The position numbers were made by a program, and so were the translations under genes. Shown here piece after piece: positions 1-10,790 of a stretch of 64,000 bases of DNA. Position 1 is the stretch's first letter. Each line of letters starts with the position of its first letter. This DNA is from Drechmeria coniospora. Taxonomy: Eukaryota; Ascomycota; Sordariomycetes; Hypocreales; Ophiocordycipitaceae. Under the pieces are notes generated by a model that was given only the letters and a program-made list of their open reading frames with translations, was not told where the DNA came from and ran no database searches. Location of the stretch: NCBI RefSeq assembly GCF_001625195.1, contig NC_054389.1, positions 4,460,520-4,524,519 on the forward strand. Reading direction: 5' to 3'.

Positions 1-126
1 GTGTACGAGCATTCGATGAGCCGTTTGAGCGCTTGAACCTGGCCAGCGCGCATTTGCCGCTGTTGAATGTGCGTCTTGGTGTTGAGCTTTTCGAATCCAT
101 CCTCATACGTCGTCGTGAGCCGTCTC
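1..126 (-). CDS. Possible exon of a gene cut by the left edge
   Basis: On the minus strand the first ~120 bases are open in a frame reading TTTYEDGFEKLNTKTHIQQR and then a helical, charged stretch ending IECSY at the window edge. The composition (mixed charged and hydrophobic residues, no low-complexity runs) looks coding, and the stretch begins soon after an in-frame stop, where an AG acceptor could lie near 127-135. A second frame is also open over the same bases but is Ser/Arg-rich and less convincing. I do not recognise a family. The call rests on composition only. Confidence 0.3.
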
Positions 127-430
127 CGGACACTTCACCAAGCGTAGGGGTACGATGTGCTGCCGTATGGTACGAGTATCGACTACACATGCAGGTAGGG
201 TAGGGTATATGCGTACAAGCTGTGCGGGCGATGATGATCGATGGCTTGCTTCTCCGTACAGCATGCGGTTGGCGGTGAAGCAGGAAATGAAGCCGATCGA
301 GCTTTGGCCAACAAACAGTCAATAACGTCAGGACAGTGGCCCCTGCCCGCCCTGTTCCAAAACCCCGGTTCCCTGCTTCCCCATTGAGCTGAGCGGGGAG
401 CTGGGACCGGAGGGCAGGAGGCAAGACGTT

Positions 431-483
431 GTCTGTTCGGTTGGTCGGTTGGCCGGTTGGCCGGTTGATCGGTTGGTTGGTCA
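431..483. repeat. GGTTGGCC-type octamer tandem repeat
   Basis: A run of GGTTGGYC-like octamers (GGTTGGTC, GGTTGGCC, GGTTGATC, GGTTGGTT) fills this segment. It is a short degenerate microsatellite in non-coding DNA. Confidence 0.7.
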
Positions 484-1560
484 GTTACGACACGCCCACT
501 GTATCCGTACATGTTCAAGTGCCTATAGCGCCTAGTATGCACCAATATAGGCTGTTGCTTAGTGCTGGCACTGGCATACTTACTGACCTACCCAGCATTT
601 ACGGAGTACTCCACGTACACATACTTACGTACAACTAGTACCTAGGTACATGCCAACTGGTATGGTAGGTACTAGGCAAGTGTGCAAGGTACAGCACTAT
701 CGTACCTAACTACTCGCAAGTCTGTGAACAAATACCTGCCGTCCTGATGGGGATGAGAGTACGCGTCCACCATTCTGGGCGCCTTCACCAGTTTCGCCCT
801 CGACTACTAGTGGCAGGCAACAGGCGGCAGGGAGTCGCCCAGGCGGAAGCATGCAGGAGATGACTTCTCTGCGGCGAACTGTCGCCAGGTCCTCGCTCGC
901 CCTGACCTCGAGAACCGCGGCCGCGCACCTGGGCGTTGCGCCTCGGTGACAAGGTGATATGCCAGCCGAACAGGGCTCCCTCCCCTTACCGGTACCTAGC
1001 AGTACTCGTACAGGTACTGACTGTACTGTAATTACATGCCAACTAGAAGAACCCGGTACTCGCACGTACCTGCACCTTCGGGGTACTCATACTGGTAATT
1101 CCGGAGATGGTCGCGCACATGTAGCTGAGCCGAACTAGTAGTCCGTTGGTGCCAAGTGCTTCTAACCCCTGTGCCTTCCCCTCGATGGAGCAAATACGTG
1201 CCTCTATTTGTACTTGTACTGTACATAGTAGGTGTACGGAGTACATGTGCGCAAGTATCTCAGAGTACATGTACAACTACAACGCCGACCACAGTAATTA
1301 GTACTCAGTAGATTCCACTTCGTGCTGTTAGTATTGCAGTGTCTAAATGTACATGAGTACTCTGTAGCTGCAATACTTACCAACAAGTACTTACATTAAC
1401 AGCAAGTACGGAGTAAGTACACCTCCTCCAAGTACTTACAGTACACCCAAGTAAGTACGTGTACGTGCTTGTACGGTCGAGAACAGGCGGTGCAGAGGTA
1501 ACAAGTACTAATTACTTACTACTTAGGTAGGAGCCTTTACGACAAACAAAACCTGGGTCC
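484..1560. repeat. Intergenic tract rich in GTAC palindromic motifs
   Basis: The sequence is dense in GTAC, TACGGAGTAC, AAGTACTTAC and GTACATGTAC words, especially 590-700 and 1195-1520. No open frame here resembles a protein. Between 700 and 1000 the motifs thin out and the sequence is ordinary GC-rich DNA with nothing recognisable. Confidence 0.6.
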
Positions 1561-1599
1561 CGCCATCGTTATTCAGGTGACTTTTTCACTGGCGAGAAT

Positions 1600-3137
1600 T
1601 GTATTGTTGCATTTCTGCTCCTTCATTTCTGGCTAGTATCGACTCCCCTCGAGTCAACCGATCGAAAAACTCTTCTTCACGTCCTTCGCTTCGTTGTCTT
1701 CTCCAGCAGGTGGCCGAGTACGAAGGCACAGCCCCGCGCCGTCGTTTGCCTCGTCTTCCGTTCCGTCCTCCGCGGCGCAGCCTTGTCGACAGATCGCCAT
1801 CTCGAACCTGAGACTCGGGCTTCCCCGCCTGCCTGCATACCATCCGCGCCAGCCTGCCAGCCTGCCAGCCTGCCTGCCTCTGCCTTACCTTGCAACGAAT
1901 CTTTCACCGTTCGTCCCGTCGCAGCAACACGCGGCAGCACAGCAGCACAGAGTAGCACCGCAGCAGAGCACAAGCCGCTACCCGCCGCACCACCAACCCA
2001 CACCCACGCATCCATCCAACCATCCATCCCCATCCGTCCATCCAGCCAACCAACCATCCATCCATTTGCCGTCCTGGTCCCTGGTCTGACATCCTGGCAT
2101 CCTGGCACCCGGCATCCTGGCTACCTCACTCCCAACACCACCTGCTGCTGATCCGACACGCCGGGTTCCTCTCCCCCGCTGCATCGGCGACGGCAGACTG
2201 TAGGTAGCTGCGGCCCCTCAACAGGCACGCCCGGACCATCTTGAACCTGCCACAACCCTCCCCCCCCCCCTCCAATTCCCTCCATCATCGAACGTCGAAA
2301 TCTCGCCAATCCGATCCACTTCACTCAGCGAGCACATATTTTCGAGCGCATACGCGAGTACATATGCATACATATATCACACTATCCGGCTTGCTACTCT
2401 ACGTCCAGCAAAACTCCCGTTACCTGGTCGCATACTAGCAGTGTGCTCGGATATCAACGAATCACCCTCAGCCCGGGGATCTTCTCCTGGAGTACCGAAT
2501 ATTCCTTCGTCGCTCGTTCCTCGCCCGTCCCGGAGCAGGTCTTGCTGCGACTGCTCTCGTCAGCAGCTCGCTCCCCGTCCTGTCACCACCACCTGTCTTG
2601 TGTACGTCGAGACAGTTGCGCGTGACCAACTGATACAAAGTCCCGGCCCTCCTTCGCACCTGGTTGGATACTCCCGACTTCGTACTCGTACGCTCTCCAA
2701 GCTGGGTTCCGAGCTGCGGCGTGCGCAACTCCTCGCAGCCATCGTTGCACGTACACGGCGTGTCACCCGCCCGGCCTGCTGCGACTCCGGCGAGCTGCAA
2801 GTATCGCTGTCTCGACCAGTCAGCAAACACGCATGAGACCATCCCATCCCGCCTCTGCTTTGCTTCCGCCTCCAGTTCTCTCCTCTCGACGTGGGAGATT
2901 GGACCTGACTCGCCTCGTGCCCGTGCCGGAACCGCACTGGACCGACCGACCGTCACCTCGATCCTTCAACTTGTCTCTCCATTAATACTCTCCATTAATA
3001 ATGCTCTGTCCTTCGAGACGCTTATAAACTCTCGCACGCCGCGAGACGGGCTGCGCCGAGTCTGGCCACGGCTTTCTATCCTCGCTCATCCTTTCGACCT
3101 TTGAGCTTGCCTGCTGCAAGGTACATTCCGCCCGTCC
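1600..3137 (+). promoter_or_regulatory. Pyrimidine-rich promoter/leader of the GATA_AreA-domain gene
   Basis: The 1.5 kb before the start codon at 3138 is C/T-rich with CCTGCCTG and CATCCATCC runs (about 1850-1880 and 2000-2065), typical of long fungal promoters and 5' leaders. A TATAAA word lies at 3023-3028, about 110 bases before the ATG. A 13-base direct repeat (CTCCATTAATA core) lies just upstream near 2977-3000. No convincing upstream coding exon is visible. Confidence 0.45.
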
Positions 3138-4731
3138 ATGGAGCCCAGCGTGGGAATGATGTTGCCCAAGGGCATCGTCATCAATACCACAAGCATATAC
3201 AAGGAGGTAGCGAGCTACCCCGTCGTCCCCGCAGCCAAGATCTGGGAGTACTGGCATGGTAAGGCACCCGCCATTTCCTGGGGCGTCTTTCTGTTCGGGA
3301 ACCGTCCACGTGCGTTGACATGCTAACGCTCCTTGCTCCCCAGTCTATACGACGACGAATAAACGACTCCAGGACCCTACAGCCCGACGGCTGGAGAATT
3401 TTTGGTGGCACGTGCTGGGCAGCGACCGCCGACACCTTAGCGGCCGCATCCTCGCCGGCCTGTACGAGGACATTTCGGTCGGGCCTACCGTCATCCCAAT
3501 TCAGGGACCTCCAAATCGATGGGAGGGACCAGATGTAAGTCATGTCCATCTCAACGTACCAGAACTGGTGACGCCAACCATGCGCAATTAGGTGCCGCCT
3601 TTGACGAAGCAGATGATACTCTCACATGTGCGTCAGCAACAAGATGCACAGCAGGGTGATGGCCCGGTCCGTCGGCCACCGCCGTTGACAAAACGAAGCG
3701 ACAATTCGATCAAGGGGTTTTCATCAAGTGCGTCGAAACCGCCTCCCCAGCACCCCATCTTGAAGAAGACCAAGGGTCCGACATCATCTGGGCCTCGCCC
3801 AACGGCCCGCTTCGTCTCGCCGCCCGAGTCTGCGGACGAGGACGGATTTCGGTCGTCTGCAAGCACTGCCACGACCGGCCTGGAACCTCAAGCCTTCAAA
3901 TCGAAGAGGAAGCCTCCAGCGGCGATGAAGAAAATCGTGGCATCCTCGACGGCTTCCAAGAGACGCCCAGCCGTGACGAGAAGGATGAGCCCTCAGTCGC
4001 CGATACCGTCGGCGGATAGGCTTCGAAATGGCGACACCGCAGCCGGCACACGAGCCGCAGCAGGCCAGCCGCGCCCCGTCACTCCCATACCGGAGCGGAT
4101 GCCGGCGCAGACGGGAGACTGTTCGGAGGTTGCAGAGGATGCTGCCAAATCGCCTCTGCCGAGGCCTAGTGCCAAGGCGCTCGGAAAGCGACCTGCCGTG
4201 CCGCTGTGGATGAAGGCCGAGAACGGCAAGGTTCAGCATATGTCTTCTACGACGATCTTGGGGCGAAGGGAAGCCGCCCTCCAGCAGAAGGAGGTTCTGG
4301 TCCGGAGCAGCAGCGTTCCTCGTGCGGCTGCGGCCGTTGACACCGTTGGTTCGCCCGGAGCCGGGGCAATGCCTTTAATGGTGCGGACTCGCTCTCATAA
4401 CGGAGATGCTCCCGACACTCGACTCACCAGCCAAGGCCTCTTTACCGGCGCAACGGCCTCAACAACCAAGGTCGCTGCCCAGGGGACCATCATCGACCAG
4501 ACCGGATCTCTGCCGAGATCGAGCGTTCTCGACGGTCCCAGTCCCCTCGGGGGGTCGTTCCCCTCGAGCAAACCGTACGCCTCATCTCTGCTCGACTCGC
4601 GCCTGACGCCCACTCCGCCGGCTCCGTCAGCCAGTGTCCCGATGGGAAGGTCGAGAAGCCAGCTCACACTACTACTAGAGCGCGAGAAGACTCCCACAAA
4701 GGAAAAGCCATGCTCGAAAGGCTCGAAGTGA
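3138..4731 (+). CDS. GATA_AreA-domain (DUF1752-type) regulatory-like protein
   Basis: Three exons, 3138-3258, 3344-3534 and 3592-4731, give 483 residues. Introns start GTAAGG and GTAAGT, end CAG and TAG, and the first has a TGCTAAC branch site at 3321-3327. Residues ~33-63 carry the GATA_AreA domain (PF08550): an aromatic IWEYW segment, then RRLENFWWHVLG. This domain occurs near the N-terminus of the nitrogen regulator AreA and in other fungal proteins without a zinc finger. No GATA zinc finger is present. The remainder is Ser/Pro/Lys-rich and predicted disordered, ending with a SRSQLTLLLEREK segment of the kind seen at the C-terminus of DUF3295-type proteins. The function is unknown; a signalling or nitrogen-related role is inferred only from the domain name. 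The N-terminal exons are secure; a further 3' exon cannot be excluded. Confidence 0.8.
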
Positions 4732-5838
4732 CCTCTTCCCATCCCAGGAATCGTTTCTTCACGGGCCAGTACTCTCGAAAGGCACAAGTCGTCGTTGGCA
4801 CAAGAACTCCACCCCTTCAACAACTCTCTTGCGGCCCCCCTTCCTCCCCCGGCAGTCTGGGCTTGTCTGTCGTATATATATTATCTGTACTATACTTGGT
4901 CCATGCACAAAGTCATAACCTTAGCGTGAGCATGATTCTCCTTACTCTCGGAAACCAAGGCGAAGAGGAGTTGGAATTAAGTCGACAGGCTGCCTTTGGA
5001 TTTTCATACATGCTGCACGCCCGTTTAAGCTTTTGTCTTCCACTTCGCCTCACAACACTGTGGTCGGTGGAAAGAGCAGCATTGGACGGTGCCTGAAGGC
5101 ACGGGTGTACAAGCAGGCAAGGCCTATCGGTGGTGTAGCTATTTAAGGAAGCGTTGGTTTTGATTTTGATTACTCTGGAGATGTTGTCATCCGCCACCAG
5201 CTTACCGATGAGGTCACACTTTGCTTGAAAGATGTAGGATAGATTTGTCAAGTTCGACGCGAGCGGTACAAGCTCGTGAATATGAGATGCTGCGGAGGCA
5301 GATTTGAAACGTTTCAGACGTCATGGCCCCCAGCATCCATCCATCTACATCTTCATCCCCTTTTGAACGGGAGTAACGCTCAATTCAAGTTCATGTAATA
5401 ACTTTTCATACTCGAGAGCAAAATGCTACATAATGTGGCAATACTCGGAACCTAATGTGAAGGAGGAAATTGCTACAACTGACATGGCAGTCAGTGTCAG
5501 ATGAAAAACGACTGTAGAGTACATTGGGAAACGACGCAGCTGTGCTGGAGAGGTTTTACGGAACGCTTGCTAGCTATCGGCCTCGTTTGCCAAATGCCAA
5601 CTATTGTACTACACATAAATATGGAAAAGAGAAATGAAAACATAAAATGAAGGCATGGAACGCGTAGTATGTAGCAGTGTGGCAGGCCATCATTTTCGGG
5701 CGTATGTCGTCCATCAGCATCCAACTAGCGAGCCAATTTTTGCAGAGAAGCAAGCTTCCACGGCTGCAACCAGAACTGGGGGTTGGGGGAGGGGATATTG
5801 CCGCTGTTGTTTGTTCAGTCTGAGGATGTGGCACAGTT
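4732..5838. other. Convergent intergenic region (3' ends)
   Basis: This lies between two convergent genes and should hold both 3' untranslated regions. It is more AT-rich than its neighbours (notably 5130-5660) and contains few GTAC motifs. I see no gene, RNA or repeat in it. Confidence 0.5.
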
Positions 5839-8800
5839 CTAGTCGTTGATACCGAACACTTTACGCAGACCAGCAAATTTCTTCCTCCTGTGGGCAGGCA
5901 GCTCAGTTTGACCAGGCAGGACAGAAAGATTTGGCAGGGGGGGTACAGGGGGGATGTTGTAGTCTTCGTCGGCCTCCTGCCCTAGACCGGGCAGGCTGTG
6001 GGAGGTGCTCCGCCTATGGAAGAAGGAAGACCTGCTCGGGGTCGGTGCGGACGCCGTCGAGGGCCGGCGAACGTCGACCTTCACCGGAGCGGGGATGTCC
6101 CCTGGGAGCTCGACAGGCGCCGGGGAAGCACCGTTGTTTTGGTCGTTGGGCAGCGGCCAGTTCGACCCACGTTTGCGGGTGCTGTTGTTCCGAATCAGGG
6201 CCAGCTCCCCTGGTGAGCGTTCGAGCCTCGTATCTCTTCGAGCAGCGCTCTCGGCGATTTCACGTGAGATCTTGCTCGGGTCCTTCTTGCGGCGCAGGAT
6301 GGACATGAAGCTGCTGCGTCGAGCGGGTGATGTCCCGGAAGCATCTTCTACTTGGGAGGTAACTGACCCTGACATCAGGCCGCCTCGGCCAGATCGATTG
6401 CGACGCAGGCTCGCATTTTTACCCTTTGCAACCTTTGTTGATGGTAGATTATCGTCGTCGACGTCGTCATCACTATCGTCCAAGTCCAGGGAGGCTTGCC
6501 GCGCAATGGGAACCATGCCTACAGTGCTGGCGGCTGCCGCGCTGGCCGAGTGGTTGCCGATACGCATGGATTTGGGCATGCTCAACGTCCTTCCCTTCGG
6601 CGCTGGCCGCTGGGCAGCGACCTCTTCCTCGTCGCTTGAGTCGGCAAACCGGCTCTTGAAGAAATTCGGAATTCCTCCGTCATCCTCGTCGCTCGAGTCG
6701 GCGAATCGACTGCCGCCTTTGCCTTTCTTGCTCTTGCCCTTCTTGTTCCCTGATGATCGCTTGAAAGAGGACAGGCTCATCTTGGTACCTTCGGCAGGCG
6801 GCGCACGTAGAGATCGGCGCATTCGACCTGTTCCAAACGAGTTTGTTGAACCCACGCTCGCAAACGAGTTGCGTCGGAAAGTCGTCGTTGGCGGCATGGA
6901 TCGTAGGCTGAACCGACGGCCCTGCTTCGTCGTCTGGCCCTGCAGCTCATCAGAAGAGACCCTCATTGACATCCTGAAACCAGGCGTCGGGCCAGAGTAG
7001 GCGCGCGAACGTCTGAAACTGCTGACGCTCTCGTCTGATCCGTTGTGTCTGAGGCTTGATCTCAGGTGAACACCTCCGGCGAGGCTATCTGCAGAGTGAT
7101 TCTGCTTGTTCGTCATGACCGGCTCTGTCGGAGACGAGACGTGGTACGACACTGGTCGGGCCGCTCGGGATGGTGCCAGACGAAGTGTGCTGCCGTTCTG
7201 CTGACCAGATTTCGGCAAACGTTTTCCTTGAACGCCGGCAATTGTCGCCCTACGCGCGCCGTCTGCCGTTTGCGGCCTGGTCGCAACCCTCTCAGACGAT
7301 GAAGAAGAGTGTAGGGAGGCGGAACTCGTCCTCTTCTTGACCGTCTGCTGCCGAGGCTTTGAAACCTTGCTGTCTTGAATCACGGGCGCCGACGCACGCC
7401 TAGAAGCCTCGGCTGATTTCTCGGCCGTCCATTTCGTCCCTGGTTGAATCTGATATCCCTGGGTGGTCGAAGACTTCGCCGCCACCGCCGCTGCCGTTGT
7501 CTTTTTGGCCCCCTTATTCCCCTTATTCCCCTTCTCGGTGGCTTTCTTTGGTTCGACAGCGGCGCCTTCACCAGTATCCGAGAGAGCCTCGACCTCGAGT
7601 CGTCGACGCTGATCGATGGATAAGCTTCTCCAGTAGGATTTTGCATTTTCCCAATCGTTTGGAACGGTCGAGCTTTGAACAACCTTAGGTGCCGCTTTCT
7701 TCAACACGTTTCTCACCTTCTTGCCTTCCTTTGGCTGTGTCAGTGACGCTTGTTGCTCCATCTCCTTTGGAGACTCCTTTGGAGAATCCGTCACTGTCGG
7801 ACTCTCGACGACAGCATCAAGGGACATGAAGCCGTCGGCATCGACATCTTCCAGTTCCTCATACGCGTCGCTGTAGACACTATCGTGATCCGTTTCCTCT
7901 TCGGCAGCCTCTTCAATATTCTCCATATGAGGAGGCATCGCAGCGGCTCCGGCCTGCTCCGGCTCCGACACCGTGCCTGCCGCGGCCTTGGCCTTTTCAG
8001 TGCCCCTTTCCTTTTCCTTCATGTCTTGCGGAAGGGGGCTGGGCTGCTGCACTGAGATAATGGGGATATTGCGGTTGCTCGGTCCCGCGCCAGTCGAGTC
8101 CTTTATGGCAGTCGAGTCCTTAGCAGTAGTCAAGTCCTTGGTGGCAGTAGAGTCCTTGGTGGCAGTCTTGGCAGTAGTCGAGTCCTTGGCAGTAGTCGAG
8201 TCCTTGGCAATAGTCGAGTCCTTGACGATTGCCGATTCCTTTGTGGCGGTCGAGTCCTTCGCGGTAGTCGAGGGCTTGGGAGCTCGGATCTCGGATGACT
8301 TCAACGGCGTGCCATTTTCGCCATCTTCTTGGTCCGTCGCATCCGTGTCCAGGTCATCATCTGAGCTGGAAATCAAGCCGTCGCCCCTACCATCCCCCTC
8401 GACGGTCTGTACGATGGGCGGCAAGGGTTCCCTGTACTTGGAGATGTTGGCTGCATTTCGGATCGCTTGCTCCTGGCTCACTGGTGGGCCAGTGGCAGCA
8501 TCGGACGACAGGCCGGCGTCAGCCGGCTCGAAAGAGTTTGACCAGGTCCGTTCCTGGGGTCGAACCAAGGCACGTTCCTCCGCCTCCTTCGTCTTCTTTT
8601 CTCGAACGCTGCCGAAGAAGGGTAGGGCAGGCCTCGGGGACATGGTCTCATCCTCGGCGGGACTGATGGACGTGGTGTCCCATTTCGTATACCTCGTGAC
8701 GAAGTTGTGCCACGTCGTTTTCGACTGGGTTGTTGACGGCATGGGCGATTCATCCTCATGAGCCTGGGCCGAGTCACCGACGACGACGGTATTCCTGTCA

Positions 8801-10790
8801 TCCCAGCTCACCCGCACGCTCTTCTTTCGACCCGGAGCGGCCTCGTCCTGACGCTGCGGGCTCCCATTTCGTTTGGAGGCCTCGGAGCCGTCGTCGGAGG
8901 GCGAGAGGTTGCGAGGCGTCAACTTCAGCGCAGACTTGCGGGGAGACACGGATCGTAGAGGCGGCACGTGCTTGACCGTCAGCTGGTCGGCCGTGGCAAT
9001 GAGAGTGGCCGACCGGGCGGGACTCTCCGACGGTTCGCGAGAGCCGCGTAGGCTGCCGCCCGATGGTCTTTGAGACGCCTGTGCCAGGCCGTTGGTGGCA
9101 TTCACGGTCGAAGGTGGCCGAACGACAGTCCCTGGTTGCAAACTCCTTTGCTGGGAGTCGCGCGCCTCCTCCTGGGCTTCTCGATCGGGCTCTTCCCGGA
9201 CGATGGATGGCTTCTTGACAAGGGCCGGCTTCAGGACCGTAATACGGTCTGCCGTTTCCGCAGCCTTCTTCTTCTTCTTCACCTTCTTGGGCTGCATCGG
9301 CGGCACAGATGCCGCTGCTGGGATCGTTTCCAACTCGGCGATTGGTGCATCGGCCACGGATCCATGCCGATGATGATAGGGTTGTGGCTGAGACGTTTCG
9401 GCGGCAGCAACTTGCGTCCGCGCGACGGTTCCCTTGGCCAGGTGGGATCCGCTTCGGTGGATGTCTTGCTTCTTCTTCTTCTTCGTCGACGGCTCCCGCT
9501 CCACGAGGCTCTGCGATCTTGCCATGACGGGCCTCGGCACCATGCGCCTCGAGTTGGGATCGTACATGAGGCCTTCGTCGTCATCGTCGAGTGCTTGCGA
9601 AGAGGAGGACGGTCGGCGGCTGCGGGGATAGGAGAAGTTGGTGATGGACGGGCTCGTGCTCCGTGGTCGTGGCTCGAGGTCCTCGTCGACCATGACGGCG
9701 GCCGACTGCGGCACGACGGAGCTGGGCCTTGGCATGTTTTCCAAATCTCGGGCAGTCGCACCACCAAACCACGAGGCTTGCTGGCCTTGCTTCCTCTTTT
9801 CGCTAGCAGTCATGAAGGGCTGGACCTGCAACGTCGTCCCCTTGCGCGGGCCGTCGTCGGGTCCCTTCTTCACGGAGCTCTTCCTGCGGACGTTGACCTC
9901 CTTGTGAGGCTCCCTGTGGACCTCCTCGCCAATGTAGACCTCCTTGTGGACTCCCCTCTGGACCTCCCTCTGGATGCTCTTCTTGCGGGTGGTGGCGGGT
10001 TGGTCGGCGGAGGCGGCGGCCGGCATGCTCGGGACGGGTGGGACGTTTCGATCCATCGGCGCCGGGCTGCGACCGGGGGAGCGACGACCGGACGCGCGAC
10101 CGGGTGAGGGTGATCGAAAGGTTCGCTCGTTCATGGAGCCGACGCTCGCGGATCTCCGGGGAGGCCTCCTGGAGCCGCGGCTTCCTGCGGAGGAGACGGA
10201 TGGACTTCGGCGCATGGCACGCTTCGACTGGACTTCGGCGACATTGGTGGGCGTCATGGGCATCGCCCTGAGGGCGGCGGCGGCGGCGGCGGAGGAGAGA
10301 GATGCATTGGAGCCGCGGTGGCGGTAAGCCGAAGAGGCCGCCGTCGCAGCTTCATGGTTGGCCGCGTCCCAGGTCAGAGGCTGTTGTTGGGCGATGCACC
10401 GTCAGCGACATTGGTCTTGCCTCGCACGGCGCCGAATGAGACTCGCCCGGCATGCGGAGGGGACAGGAGGAGCGTCCATCCGATGCCATTCCCCGCGGGG
10501 GAGACGAAAAATGTCGTGGTGGGGGTGAAGGGGAGGGGGAACGGTCGATGGGGGTAACGGTCGATGGGGGTAACGGTCGATGGGGGTAACGGTCGATGAG
10601 GGGAACGGTCGTTGGGGGGATCGGGCTGGCGGGCGGCCGGGTACGTCATCACGCCTGAAGTCTGCCGGCTACCGAAGCAGAGAGGCAACGAACGGCGTGA
10701 CCGCGATGCAGACGAACAAGCAGACGAGGCCACACTTTCACTCACCTGGACGGGCGGTGCATGCCTCCGCGAGCCGAATAAGCTCGGCAT
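5839..10790 (-). CDS. Large disordered basic protein, possibly eisosome-associated
   Basis: Two exons, 10790-10746 (45 nt, 15 residues starting MPSLFGSRRHA) and 10380-5839, separated by a 365-nt intron with a GTGAGT donor and CAACAG acceptor; total 1528 residues. After the splice the protein reads PLTWDAANHEA and then AYRHRGSNASLSSAAAAALR, a conserved-looking N-terminal block that an ATG-only prediction starting at 10263 would miss. The body is Ser/Arg/Lys-rich and low complexity, with poly-Lys patches, an AKDST repeat near residues 717-779 and several RFADSSDEE motifs. The last residues, KKFAGLRKVFGIND, form a basic amphipathic tail. The architecture recalls fungal Seg1/Sle1-type eisosome scaffolds, but I cannot confirm that from sequence alone. 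No enzyme domain or membrane segment is visible. Confidence 0.8.
8092..8275 (-). repeat. Coding minisatellite, AKDST-type peptide repeat
   Basis: Within the 1528-residue gene an 18-base-type unit encodes repeated TAKDST/TTKDST peptides, about ten copies with drift (for example ATKDST, AIKDST, IAKDST). Acid/Lys/Ser/Thr content matches the disordered surroundings. Copy number probably varies between strains. Confidence 0.75.
10541..10620. repeat. 16-bp minisatellite inside an intron
   Basis: Five head-to-tail copies of a 16-base unit (core ACGGTCGATGGGGGTA) start at 10541, 10557, 10573, 10589 and 10605. The first three are identical; the fourth and fifth have changes. The array lies wholly inside the 365-nt first intron (10381-10745) of the 1528-residue gene. 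Confidence 0.85.

Noticed and set aside
2441..3104. Open frames on both strands of 120-160 codons upstream of the GATA_AreA gene
   Set aside because: The composition is Ser/Arg/Pro-rich and strand-symmetric, there is no recognisable motif, and the region behaves as a promoter and leader.
9070..10107. Plus-strand open frames of 100-345 codons inside the 1528-residue gene
   Set aside because: They are antisense, Arg/Leu-rich shadows of the Ser/Arg/Lys-rich coding strand.
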